A stretch of 9,576 bases of DNA from Chloroflexia bacterium. GTDB lineage: Bacteria > Chloroflexota > Chloroflexia > Thermomicrobiales > UBA6265. The position numbers were made by a program, and so were the translations under genes. Location of the stretch: the NCBI GenBank assembly GCA_030430125.1, contig JAUIGA010000099.1, positions 1 to 9,576 of the forward strand, given 5' to 3'. Of this stretch, positions 1-6,756 are shown in pieces (positions within the stretch are counted from its first letter, which is position 1; the number at the start of each line of letters is the position of its first letter). The notes beneath the pieces were generated by a model, which saw only the letters and a program-made list of their open reading frames with translations, did not search any database and had not been told where the DNA came from.

Positions 1-746
1 TTGCCGAGGAGCGCATTCAGCATCCGAAGCAGGTCGTCGAGGAGGGCGAGGAGCTCATTCTTCGCATCATCCGCATCGACCCGCAGCGGCGCCGCATGGG
101 CCTGAGTCTTCGCCGCGCCCTCGACACGCCGGACTCCGAGCTGGTGGGCGTGTTTGGTGATGAGGTGCTCGAAGAGCGCGATGCGCTGGCACGCACCGTT
201 CGCGGTCGACTCGACGCCGAGGGGCTGACGGTCCAGGGCACGCAGGCGACACCGGAACAGCAGGTCGCTGCCGGAGAAGCGCCGGCGCAGATCACCGAGA
301 TCGATGAGAAGGCCGCCGGCGAGGCGCAGGTTGCCGCGTTCGAGGAGCGCCGGCGCCGTGCCGAGGAAGCCGAGCAGGCGCGTCAGCGACGGCAGGAAGA
401 GCGTCGCCAGCGACAGTCGTCGTCTACCAGTGACTTCGGTGGCGAGGACATGTCGGCGATGGCGATGGCGTTCGCGATGGCAGGCGCCGACGACCTGATG
501 AACCAGGTCGAAGAGCAGGCCGCCCAGCCTGAGCCGGCTGCTGCCGAAGAACCAGCGACCGAGACGGAAGACTCCAGTGACGATGCCGCCGCCACCACTG
601 CGGAGGCAGAGGCGGAAGACGTGAGCGAGGATGCCGCGGCCACCACTGCGGAGGCAGAGGCGGAAGACGCGAGCGTCGATGCCGCGGCCACCACTGCGGA
701 GGCAGAGGCGGAAGCGACACCGGACGACTCTGAGGAACAGGAGTAA
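1..746 (+). CDS. rpsA: 30S ribosomal protein S1, C-terminal part (5' truncated by window edge)
   Basis: The reading frame is open from base 3 and ends at TAA 744-746. The first 35-40 residues match the end of an S1 (OB-fold) RNA-binding domain: an 'IQHPKQVVEEGEEL' stretch, then 'RIIRIDPQRRRMGLSLRRA', the pattern that closes S1 repeats in ribosomal protein S1. S1 binds mRNA on the 30S subunit and helps translation initiation. After the domain comes a non-globular tail of about 200 residues. It has an Arg/Glu-rich, probably helical segment (encoded around 340-415), a Met/Ala-rich patch (around 450-480), and then a very acidic Ala/Glu/Thr region containing three 16-residue repeats. No further S1 domain follows. 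Seen: the domain end and the low-complexity tail. Known: S1 domains also occur in other RNA-binding proteins. Inferred: that this is RpsA rather than another multi-S1 protein, because the upstream domains lie outside the window. Confidence 0.78.
   Translation, partial: AEERIQHPKQVVEEGEELILRIIRIDPQRRRMGLSLRRALDTPDSELVGVFGDEVLEERDALARTVRGRLDAEGLTVQGTQATPEQQVAAGEAPAQITEIDEKAAGEAQVAAFEERRRRAEEAEQARQRRQEERRQRQSSSTSDFGGEDMSAMAMAFAMAGADDLMNQVEEQAAQPEPAAAEEPATETEDSSDDAAATTAEAEAEDVSEDAAATTAEAEAEDASVDAAATTAEAEAEATPDDSEEQE
582..725 (+). repeat. Three 48-bp tandem repeats inside the S1 acidic tail
   Basis: Three in-frame 48-bp units lie at 582-629, 630-677 and 678-725. Each encodes a 16-residue unit beginning DAAATTAEAEAE. 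Units 1 and 2 differ at 4 of 48 bases. Units 2 and 3 are identical over their first 36 bases and then diverge. Because the period is a multiple of three, a change in copy number would preserve the reading frame. The high nucleotide identity, including third positions, points to fairly recent duplication or slippage rather than slow convergence on an acidic composition. Confidence 0.93.
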
Positions 747-801
747 CACTCCTACCCATACGGGCAGGTCGAACCACCTTCACCGCTGTGATACAACGAA
801 G

Positions 802-836
802 ACAACGGCAGGCGCGAGTTGTGCGCCTGCCGTTGT
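802..836 (+). terminator. Strong GC-rich hairpin downstream of the S1 gene (probable terminator, no T-tract)
   Basis: A perfect 14-bp inverted repeat: left arm 802-815 (ACAACGGCAGGCGC), 7-nt loop 816-822, right arm 823-836. It lies 55 bp after the S1 stop codon and about 130 bp before clpC. The bases after the right arm (TGGCCATTG) do not form a T-run, so it is not a textbook intrinsic terminator. It could work as a T-less terminator, as seen in some high-GC bacteria, or as a 3' mRNA stabiliser. The structure is certain; its role is inferred. Confidence 0.65.
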
Positions 837-966
837 TGGCCATTGTGGATTCGCCGCCAACACGGGTTGCACGGTTCGTGCGTTGGAAATAGCAGGGAGC
901 ACGAACCGGCCAGCCGATTCAGCTCGGAGCACCTGCGGGTTGCTTCACGAAACGGGAGAGCTCTGG

Positions 967-3432
967 ATGGCGGAGAAATTTGACAAATTCACCGATCGCG
1001 CCCGCAAAGTCCTGACGCTCGCCCAGGAAGAAGCGCAGCGCTTCAATCACAATTACATCGGCACGGAGCATTTGCTTCTGGGCCTGGTTCGCGAGGGCGA
1101 CGGCGTGGCGGCCAAGGTCCTCAACAACATGGGTGTCCAGCTGCCGAAAGTACGCTCAGCGGTGGAGTTCATCATCGGTCGGGGCGAGGGCATGATCATG
1201 GGTGAGATCGGTCTCACCCCCAGGGCCAAAAAGGTCATCGAGCTTTCGGTCGACGAAGCGCGCAGGTTGAACCACCACTACATTGGTACAGAGCACCTGT
1301 TGCTCGGGCTGGTGCGTGAAGGTGAGGGCATCGCCGCCGGCGTGCTGGAGAGCCTGGGCGTCAACCTCGAAAAGGTCCGAACGGAGGTCATGCAGGTTGT
1401 GAGCCAAAGCACCTCAGGGTCTGGACAAACACAGGGCGGCAAGCAGCAGACCAAGACACCGTACATGGATGCGCTCGGCTTCGACCTGACCGACGCAGCG
1501 CGGACGGGACGGCTTGGTCCCCTCGTGGGCCGATCGACCGAGATCGACCGCGTTATGCAGATCCTGTCGCGCCGCACCAAGAACAACCCGGCATTGATTG
1601 GTGAGCCTGGGGTGGGCAAGACCGCAATCGTCGAGGGGCTGGCGCAGCGGATCGTCGCCAGTGATGTGCCCGAGCAGTTGATGAACAAGCGGTTGGTGGC
1701 GCTCGATATCGGCGCGCTGGTGGCTGGCACCAAGTATCGCGGCGAGTTCGAGGAGCGCCTGAAGAAGATCGTCAACGAGGTCAAGGAAACCGGGGCAATC
1801 CTGTTCATCGACGAGCTGCACACGCTGGTCGGGGCCGGCGCGGCCGAAGGAGCGGTCGACGCCGCGAACATTCTCAAGCCAGCACTGTCTCGGGGCGAGT
1901 TGCAGACCATCGGCGCGACGACGCTGGACGAATATCGCAAGTACATCGAGCGTGACGCGGCGCTCGAACGCCGGTTCCAGCCAATCCAGGTGGAAGAGCC
2001 ATCCATCGAGGAGACCGTCGAAATCCTCCGTGGCGTGCGTAAACTGTATGAGGATCACCACGGGCTCAAGATCAGCGATGACGCATTGACCGCTGCGTCA
2101 AACCTCGCCGCGCGATATGTCACCGACCGGTTCATGCCGGACAAGGCGATCGACCTGATCGACGAGGCAGGCTCCCGGGTGCGAATGCATCGATCCGTCG
2201 CTCCGCCGAGCCTGAAAGAGGCGAAGGCCGGGCTGTCGGCGATCCAGAGCGAGCTTGACGCGGCCGTCAACGGGCGGGACTTCGAGCTCGCCGCCGAGCT
2301 TCGGGATCGAGAGCAGAAGCTGCGGGAGCGCATCGAGAAGCTGGAGCAGGAGTACTCCGACGAGCAGGCAACCGAGGCGGTGTATGTCACCGAGGAGGAT
2401 GTCGCCCAGGTGGTCTCGATGTGGACCGGCATCCCGCTGGTGCGCATCGCTGGTGAAGAGTCGGAACGCCTGCTCCATATGGAAGAGGCGCTGCACGAGC
2501 GAATCGTCGGTCAGGAAGAGGCAATTTCGACGGTATCCAAGGCGGTCAGGCGCGCGCGGGCGGGTATCAAGGATCCTCGCCGGCCCATCGGGTCGTTCAT
2601 CTTCCTCGGCCCAACCGGTATCGGCAAGACACTGCTCGCTCGGGCACTTGCCGAGTTCATGTTCGGCTCCGAGGATCACCTGATCAAGATCGACATGTCG
2701 GAGTTCATGGAGCGGCACTCTGTGGCACGGCTGGTCGGCGCTCCTCCAGGGTATGTTGGGTACGAGGAGGGCGGGCAGCTCACGGAGGCCGTCCGGCGCA
2801 AGTCGTACTCGGTGATCCTGCTGGATGAAATCGAGAAGGCGCACCCGGAAGCGTTCAATATGCTGCTGCAGATCATGGAGGACGGTTCCCTGGCGGATGC
2901 CAAGGGGCGGCGCGTCGATTTCCGGAACACGATCGTGATCATGACGTCGAACGTCGGCGCCGAGGAGATCTCGCGCGATCTCACGCTCGGTTTCGCGATC
3001 CAGCAGGACGAAGTGAGCAGCCAGAAGCGCGAATTCGACACGATGAGCGAGAAGGTGATGTCGCGGCTGAAGCAGACGTTCCGGCCGGAATTCCTGAATC
3101 GCCTCGACGCCACCATCGTGTTCCACTCGCTTTCCCGCGAGCAAATCCGCCAGGTGGTGGAGGTCGAGCTTTCCCGGGTGAAGGAACAGCTGCAGGAGCA
3201 GGGAATCGCCCTGGACATCTCCCGCGAGGCCATGGACCTGATCGGCGAGCGGGGGTATGATCATCACTTCGGAGCGCGACCGCTGCGTCGCCAAATCCAG
3301 ACACTGATCGAGGATCCGCTCGCGGAGGGTTTGCTGGACGGCAAGTTTATGACGGGTCAGACGATTCGCGTCGAAGTGGGCGGTGACGAGGTGTTGACGC
3401 TCTCGTCTGTCGAAGAGCTGGCAACCGTGTAA
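967..3432 (+). CDS. clpC: ATP-dependent Clp protease ATP-binding subunit ClpC
   Basis: A complete 821-residue HSP100 unfoldase of normal ClpC length. It unfolds substrates and feeds them to the ClpP protease in the cytoplasm. Domains in order: two Clp_N repeats (about 1-145), each with an 'N-H-x-Y-I-G-T-E-H' motif (E34 and E109 at the positions that bind phosphoarginine in Bacillus ClpC); AAA+ D1 with Walker A GEPGVGKT (212-219) and Walker B LFIDE (279-283); a UVR-type coiled linker (about 420-465); AAA+ D2 with Walker A GPTGIGKT (548-555), Walker B VILLDE (616-621), sensor 1 N662, the ClpP-docking tripeptide LGF (674-676) and sensor 2 GARPLRR (769-775). The frame stays open upstream into the S1 tail. 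ATG 967 is chosen because MAEKFDKFTDRAR is the usual ClpC N-terminus and a GGGAG site (954-958) sits 8 nt before it. No CIRCE, CtsR-box or HAIR-type heat-shock operator was seen upstream. radA follows. Confidence 0.97.
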   Translation: MAEKFDKFTDRARKVLTLAQEEAQRFNHNYIGTEHLLLGLVREGDGVAAKVLNNMGVQLPKVRSAVEFIIGRGEGMIMGEIGLTPRAKKVIELSVDEARRLNHHYIGTEHLLLGLVREGEGIAAGVLESLGVNLEKVRTEVMQVVSQSTSGSGQTQGGKQQTKTPYMDALGFDLTDAARTGRLGPLVGRSTEIDRVMQILSRRTKNNPALIGEPGVGKTAIVEGLAQRIVASDVPEQLMNKRLVALDIGALVAGTKYRGEFEERLKKIVNEVKETGAILFIDELHTLVGAGAAEGAVDAANILKPALSRGELQTIGATTLDEYRKYIERDAALERRFQPIQVEEPSIEETVEILRGVRKLYEDHHGLKISDDALTAASNLAARYVTDRFMPDKAIDLIDEAGSRVRMHRSVAPPSLKEAKAGLSAIQSELDAAVNGRDFELAAELRDREQKLRERIEKLEQEYSDEQATEAVYVTEEDVAQVVSMWTGIPLVRIAGEESERLLHMEEALHERIVGQEEAISTVSKAVRRARAGIKDPRRPIGSFIFLGPTGIGKTLLARALAEFMFGSEDHLIKIDMSEFMERHSVARLVGAPPGYVGYEEGGQLTEAVRRKSYSVILLDEIEKAHPEAFNMLLQIMEDGSLADAKGRRVDFRNTIVIMTSNVGAEEISRDLTLGFAIQQDEVSSQKREFDTMSEKVMSRLKQTFRPEFLNRLDATIVFHSLSREQIRQVVEVELSRVKEQLQEQGIALDISREAMDLIGERGYDHHFGARPLRRQIQTLIEDPLAEGLLDGKFMTGQTIRVEVGGDEVLTLSSVEELATV

Positions 3433-3464
3433 CGGTCCGTTCGTAACAGGAGAGCTATGGGGGT

Positions 3465-3504
3465 CAGCGCCCGCCGGTGTCGAACAGGTCACCGGCGGGC
3501 GCTG
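3465..3504 (+). terminator. 15-bp GC-rich hairpin between clpC and radA
   Basis: A perfect 15-bp inverted repeat: left arm 3465-3479 (CAGCGCCCGCCGGTG), 10-nt loop 3480-3489, right arm 3490-3504. It starts 33 nt after the clpC stop and ends 6 nt before the radA Shine-Dalgarno sequence. No T-tract follows. It could be a terminator or attenuator for clpC that sets lower radA expression, or an RNA-processing or stability element within a clpC-radA transcript. The structure is certain; the function is inferred. Confidence 0.6.
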
Positions 3505-3510
3505 CCACGC

Positions 3511-3515
3511 AGGAG
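3511..3515 (+). promoter_or_regulatory. radA ribosome binding site (sets the GTG start)
   Basis: AGGAG lies 6 nt before GTG 3522. It favours that start over the in-frame GTG at 3477, which would put 15 extra residues inside the preceding hairpin and has no Shine-Dalgarno of its own. Confidence 0.8.
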
Positions 3516-3521
3516 TGCACC

Positions 3522-4928
3522 GTGCCTAGACAACGAACGACATGGATCTGTCAGGAGTGCGGTGCATCGAGCCCTGCCTACCTCGGTCGCTGTCCTGGTT
3601 GCGGTGCCTGGCACTCGATGGTGGAAACGATCGATCAGTCCGCTCCGCCATCGCGTGCGCGACGACCCCAGGGGGAAGCGGCTCGCCCGGTGCGCCTCCA
3701 GGACGTCGACGTATCCTCTGGCGGGCGTGTCTCGATCGGTATAGAGGAATTCGACCGGGTGCTGGGCGGTGGCATCGTGCCGGGATCGGTGGTGTTGATC
3801 GGTGGCGATCCCGGGATTGGCAAGTCCACGCTGATCCTGCAGGCAGCGAGCGAGCTGAGCAAGCGTGAGTTGACTGTCCTGTATGTCTCGGCCGAGGAAT
3901 CGGCACGGCAGGTACGGATGCGCGCCGACCGCATGGATGTGGATGGCGCGTCGCTCTACCTCCTGGCGGAGGTTGACCTGGACACCATCATCGGGGCGGC
4001 GGAGCAGATCGAACCGGATCTCGTGATCATCGATTCGGTCCAGACAATCCAGGCCGCCGAGCTGGAATCGGCACCCGGCACGGTATCGCAGGTGCGCCAG
4101 TGCGCGCATCGGCTTTCGGGTTGGGCGAAGCCGAGGAACATACCGGTGTTCCTGATCGGTCATGTCACCAAGGAGGGCACCGTTGCTGGGCCGCGTGTAC
4201 TGGAGCACATGGTCGACGCGGTGCTTTACCTGGAGGGTGACCGGTTTCACCAGTATCGCATGCTGCGAGCGGCGAAGAACCGGTTCGGCTCCACCAACGA
4301 AATCGGCGTCTTCGACATGGCGGACTCGGGGCTGCGAGAGGTGACGAATCCATCCGAGGTGTTCCTCGAGGAACGCAACGAGATGGCGCCTGGCTCGGCC
4401 GTCGCGGTCACCCTCGAAGGTTCACGACCGATCCTGCTGGAGATACAGGCGCTGGCCGCAACGACGGCGTTTGGGTTGCCGAGACGAAGCGCGACGGGAT
4501 TCGACACCAATCGGCTCCACCTGTTGCTGGCGGTTCTGCAGCGGCGAGTCGGTATGGCACTGGGCAACCACGACGTATACGTCAGTATCGTCGGCGGATT
4601 CCGCGTGACCGAGCCAGCGGCCGATTTCGCGGCTGCCGTGGCAATCGCGTCCGGCATGCGAGATGCGCGGGTTCCGGCCGACACGGTATACATCGGGGAG
4701 GTTGGGCTCTCCGGCGATATCAGGATGGTGCAGCAGATCGACCGCCGGATACAGGAGGCAGCGCGACTTGGGTTCCAGCGGGCCGTGGTGCCCGCGCGAT
4801 GGCGTGAATCTGGACGCCGGCACCCAGAGAACATCGACATCGTCGGTGTGACGACGTTGCGGGAAGCGGTGATGGCGATCCCGGGCATGTTTGGCGGGAG
4901 TCAGGGTGATGGAGCGGTCGACGAATAG
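3522..4928 (+). CDS. radA: DNA repair protein RadA (Sms), RecA-like branch-migration ATPase
   Basis: A complete 468-residue protein of typical RadA length. RadA acts in recombinational repair, driving branch migration of recombination intermediates alongside RecA. Visible features: an N-terminal C4 zinc finger (C10, C13, C24, C27); a RecA-type ATPase with Walker A GDPGIGKST (95-103) and Walker B LVIIDS (167-172); the RadA-specific KNRFG motif (252-256); and a Lon-protease-like C-terminal domain (about 330-450, with 'PAADFAAAVAIAS' around 365-378) that lacks a proteolytic serine site in this family. Start GTG 3522 is supported by AGGAG six bases upstream and by the expected short lead before the zinc finger. 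The gene follows clpC on the same strand, a frequently conserved order, but a strong hairpin lies between them. No disA follows; instead a murG-like gene converges from the other strand with a 24-bp gap. Confidence 0.97.
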   Translation: MPRQRTTWICQECGASSPAYLGRCPGCGAWHSMVETIDQSAPPSRARRPQGEAARPVRLQDVDVSSGGRVSIGIEEFDRVLGGGIVPGSVVLIGGDPGIGKSTLILQAASELSKRELTVLYVSAEESARQVRMRADRMDVDGASLYLLAEVDLDTIIGAAEQIEPDLVIIDSVQTIQAAELESAPGTVSQVRQCAHRLSGWAKPRNIPVFLIGHVTKEGTVAGPRVLEHMVDAVLYLEGDRFHQYRMLRAAKNRFGSTNEIGVFDMADSGLREVTNPSEVFLEERNEMAPGSAVAVTLEGSRPILLEIQALAATTAFGLPRRSATGFDTNRLHLLLAVLQRRVGMALGNHDVYVSIVGGFRVTEPAADFAAAVAIASGMRDARVPADTVYIGEVGLSGDIRMVQQIDRRIQEAARLGFQRAVVPARWRESGRRHPENIDIVGVTTLREAVMAIPGMFGGSQGDGAVDE

Positions 4929-4952
4929 GCAGCAGGGGTGGACACTGTCGCG

Positions 4953-6110
4953 TCAATGTCCCTTGTCGGCCAGCTTCAGCAGCTCGTCAACGATGTTGGC
5001 CGCAGCGTCAGGTCGCGCGATTGACGTTGCCGCCGCGCGCATGCGCTGCAGGATTTCCGGCTCGTCGAGCAGACGGAGTAGTTCCTGGCGGAGGCGTTCG
5101 GGTGTTGCTTCTCGCTGATCGATGACCATCGCTGCCCCGACATCGGCAAGTTGCGCGCCGTTCTTTCGTTGCTCGTCGCCCCAGGTGCCCGGAAGCGGGA
5201 TCAGGATCGACGGCAGCCCCAACCGGGCAAGCTCGGCAACCGTGCCGGCTCCCGATCGGGCCAGGACCAGCGACGCCATGGCGAAGACGTCCGCAATTTC
5301 CTCGCGCACAAATTCAACAACCTGATAGCGACGCTGTTGAGCTTCCGGCCATTGCGAGCGAAGCGTGGCGAGACGCTGCACGTCGTCGTTCGCGGAGGCT
5401 GGGCCTGCCTGGTGGAGAATCTGGACACGGTCGAGGATATCGGGGAGCAGGGACTCGATACGCGAGTTGAGCGGGCTTGCGCCACGCGCGCCGCCCGTAA
5501 CGTAGAGCACGGGAACGTCCGGATCGAACCCGAACCGCTGCAGCCCGGCATCGCGCGAGCCGTGCAGTATCGAGCTTCGGACCGGGTTTCCCGTCACCAC
5601 GACGTGGTGATGGCGTTGACGCGCGAGCGCCGCCGTCTGCTCGAAGCCGACGGCAAACACGTCAGCGAACCGTGCCGCCATCTTGTTGGATACGCCAATC
5701 TGGGCCGTCTGTTCGTGTGTGAGAATGGGTGCGATTCTGGCGCCGGAGAACACGGTCGGGAAGCTGACAGCGCCCCCAGTGCTGTAGATGACGTCTGGGC
5801 GGAATGCGCGCATCCGCTGGAATGCCTGGGCCATACCGACAGGAATGCGGAGCATGTCGGTGAATGTCTGGACCGAGAAGTACCGGCGAAGCTTGCCGGT
5901 CTGGATGGCCACAAACGGGATATCGTTCGCCGCGGCGATGTCGCGCTCAACGCCGGAACGCCCACCGATCCAGAGAAACTCGACAGCTATCGCTCTCCGT
6001 CGCAGCTCCTCCACCACCGCCACCGCCGGAAGAACGTGACCGCCGGTGCCGCCACCCGCGATGACGAGGCGTAGCGGGCGTGACGGCGTGACTGGCGACG
6101 AACTGGGCAT
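4953..6110 (-). CDS. murG: MurG-like GT28 glycosyltransferase (UDP-GlcNAc:lipid I GlcNAc transferase or diverged paralog)
   Basis: A complete 385-residue protein. MurG transfers GlcNAc from UDP-GlcNAc onto lipid I to make lipid II, at the inner face of the membrane. Seen: N-terminal glycine-rich loop GGGTGGH (19-25), STGGAVSFP (110-118), HEQ (132-134), N142, TGNPVR (173-178), second glycine loop GGARGA (206-211) with N215, ARSGAGTVAEL (284-294), and Q314/N317 in the nucleotide-binding lobe. These define the GT-B fold, family 28. ATG 6110 is chosen because AGGAG (6119-6123, minus strand) sits 8 nt upstream; the frame stays open further upstream into lspA, but that part is not MurG-like. Three positions that I recall as invariant in MurG differ: Y to A114, N to T135 and S to A208. 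The gene stands alone rather than in a division/cell-wall cluster. It could be the organism's MurG or a second, specialised GT28 enzyme. Confidence 0.85.
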   Translation of the reverse strand: MPSSSPVTPSRPLRLVIAGGGTGGHVLPAVAVVEELRRRAIAVEFLWIGGRSGVERDIAAANDIPFVAIQTGKLRRYFSVQTFTDMLRIPVGMAQAFQRMRAFRPDVIYSTGGAVSFPTVFSGARIAPILTHEQTAQIGVSNKMAARFADVFAVGFEQTAALARQRHHHVVVTGNPVRSSILHGSRDAGLQRFGFDPDVPVLYVTGGARGASPLNSRIESLLPDILDRVQILHQAGPASANDDVQRLATLRSQWPEAQQRRYQVVEFVREEIADVFAMASLVLARSGAGTVAELARLGLPSILIPLPGTWGDEQRKNGAQLADVGAAMVIDQREATPERLRQELLRLLDEPEILQRMRAAATSIARPDAAANIVDELLKLADKGH

Positions 6111-6118
6111 GCGGGAAG

Positions 6119-6123
6119 CTCCT
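6119..6123 (-). promoter_or_regulatory. murG ribosome binding site
   Basis: AGGAG on the minus strand, 8 nt before ATG 6110. It picks this start over ATG 6128, seven residues upstream, whose own coding sequence would contain the site. Confidence 0.75.
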
Positions 6124-6132
6124 GGCATTTTT

Positions 6133-6159
6133 CGGTATGTTCCGACGGTGAGTATACCG
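6133..6159. promoter_or_regulatory. Divergent murG/lspA control region with inverted repeat and possible -10 boxes
   Basis: The 85-bp gap between the divergent murG and lspA starts holds an inverted repeat: CGGTAT (6133-6138) and ATACCG (6154-6159), centred at 6146. On the minus strand 6151-6156 reads TATACT, a 5/6 match to a -10 box placed about 40 nt before murG. On the plus strand 6153-6158 reads TATACC. No good -35 hexamer was found for either direction. The inverted repeat overlaps both candidate -10 boxes, as an operator might. It is short and could be chance. Confidence 0.35.
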
Positions 6160-6195
6160 GCCAATGAGCCCATCTGGCCGTGATACGCTTCCGGC

Positions 6196-6756
6196 ATGGA
6201 GCGAGAACCGGCCGCAGTGCCCGGACGGGCGACCATCCGAACGATCATGGGAACGATGGCGCTTGCGACCGCGGTCGTCGTCGTTGACGCACTCACCAAA
6301 CGCCAGGTGACGGCGACCCTGGGGCCAGCGGAGGATCGTCATTCGTGGTGGGTATTCGGCGAGCATGTGGGTCTGGAATATGTCCGCAATTCAGGTGCGG
6401 CATTCGGCCTGCTGCGCGGCAATGCCGAGTTGCTCGGCGCGGCCTCGCTGGCCATCGCCGTTGGATTCGCTGGCTTGATCCTGTGGGAGCTCGGTCCTGG
6501 AAAATGGACCACGCTCGCTGGCGGACTCGTGGCCGGTGGGGCGATCGGCAACCTCATCGAACGCATTGCCAATGGCTACGTGACCGACTTCTTCGCGGTC
6601 GGGCCCTGGCCCAGGTTCAATGTCGCCGATATCGCCATAACAGTTGGTGTGTCGATCTTCATCTTTGCACTCGTGACCCGACGCGATACGGCGTCGACAG
6701 CGAATGCCCATACCCCGGTCGAGGGAGGAAGCGCCCATCGTGATCGATCAACATGA
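6196..6756 (+). CDS. lspA: Lipoprotein signal peptidase (signal peptidase II)
   Basis: A complete 186-residue membrane aspartyl protease that cleaves the signal peptide of diacylglyceryl-prolipoproteins. Visible motifs: D31 in the first membrane helix (VVVVDALTK), NSGAAFGLL (65-73), GGAIGNLIER (114-123), and the catalytic aspartate pair D131 (TDF) and D145 (NVAD). Hydrophobic segments lie at about 19-37, 80-97, 105-121 and 143-160, fitting the four-helix fold. Position 122 is Glu where most family members have Asp (GNxxDR). The start is uncertain: ATG 6196 gives a 17-residue hydrophilic lead, while ATG 6247 would put D31 at residue 14 as in Bacillus LspA. Neither has a clear Shine-Dalgarno sequence. 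The gene heads a run in which rluD overlaps its last 17 bases. Confidence 0.94.
   Translation: MEREPAAVPGRATIRTIMGTMALATAVVVVDALTKRQVTATLGPAEDRHSWWVFGEHVGLEYVRNSGAAFGLLRGNAELLGAASLAIAVGFAGLILWELGPGKWTTLAGGLVAGGAIGNLIERIANGYVTDFFAVGPWPRFNVADIAITVGVSIFIFALVTRRDTASTANAHTPVEGGSAHRDRST
6723..6728 (+). promoter_or_regulatory. rluD ribosome binding site inside the lspA 3' end
   Basis: GGGAGG lies 11 nt before GTG 6740, within the lspA coding sequence. It favours GTG 6740 over the in-frame ATG at 6704, which has no Shine-Dalgarno sequence. Ribosomes finishing lspA would pass directly over it, suggesting translational coupling. Confidence 0.65.

Noticed and set aside
869..881. Small hairpin GCACG-GTT-CGTGC upstream of clpC, resembling part of a tRNA arm
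   Set aside because: It is only 5 bp, with no acceptor, D or anticodon arms around it, so it is not a tRNA.
867..895. Possible clpC promoter TTGCAC - 17 bp - TAGCAG
   Set aside because: Each hexamer matches its consensus at only 3 of 6 positions, too weak to annotate.
631..966. In-frame upstream extension of clpC by 112 codons
   Set aside because: It runs out of frame through the S1 repeats and across the hairpin, and it resembles no ClpC N-terminus. ATG 967 has a proper ribosome site and the standard start sequence.
2098..3492. 464-codon antisense open frame opposite clpC
   Set aside because: It is a shadow caused by high-GC codon use in clpC, with no recognisable domain or ribosome site.
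4929..4952. Shared terminator between convergent radA and murG
   Set aside because: The 24-bp gap shows no stem or T-run. Termination must occur inside the neighbouring genes or by another mechanism.
5151..6074. 307-codon plus-strand open frame opposite murG
   Set aside because: murG motifs on the minus strand are unambiguous. The plus-strand product is Arg/His-rich without any domain pattern.
6111..6299. N-terminal extension of murG into lspA
   Set aside because: It overlaps the lspA coding sequence on the other strand and adds no MurG-like sequence. ATG 6110 has AGGAG at good spacing.
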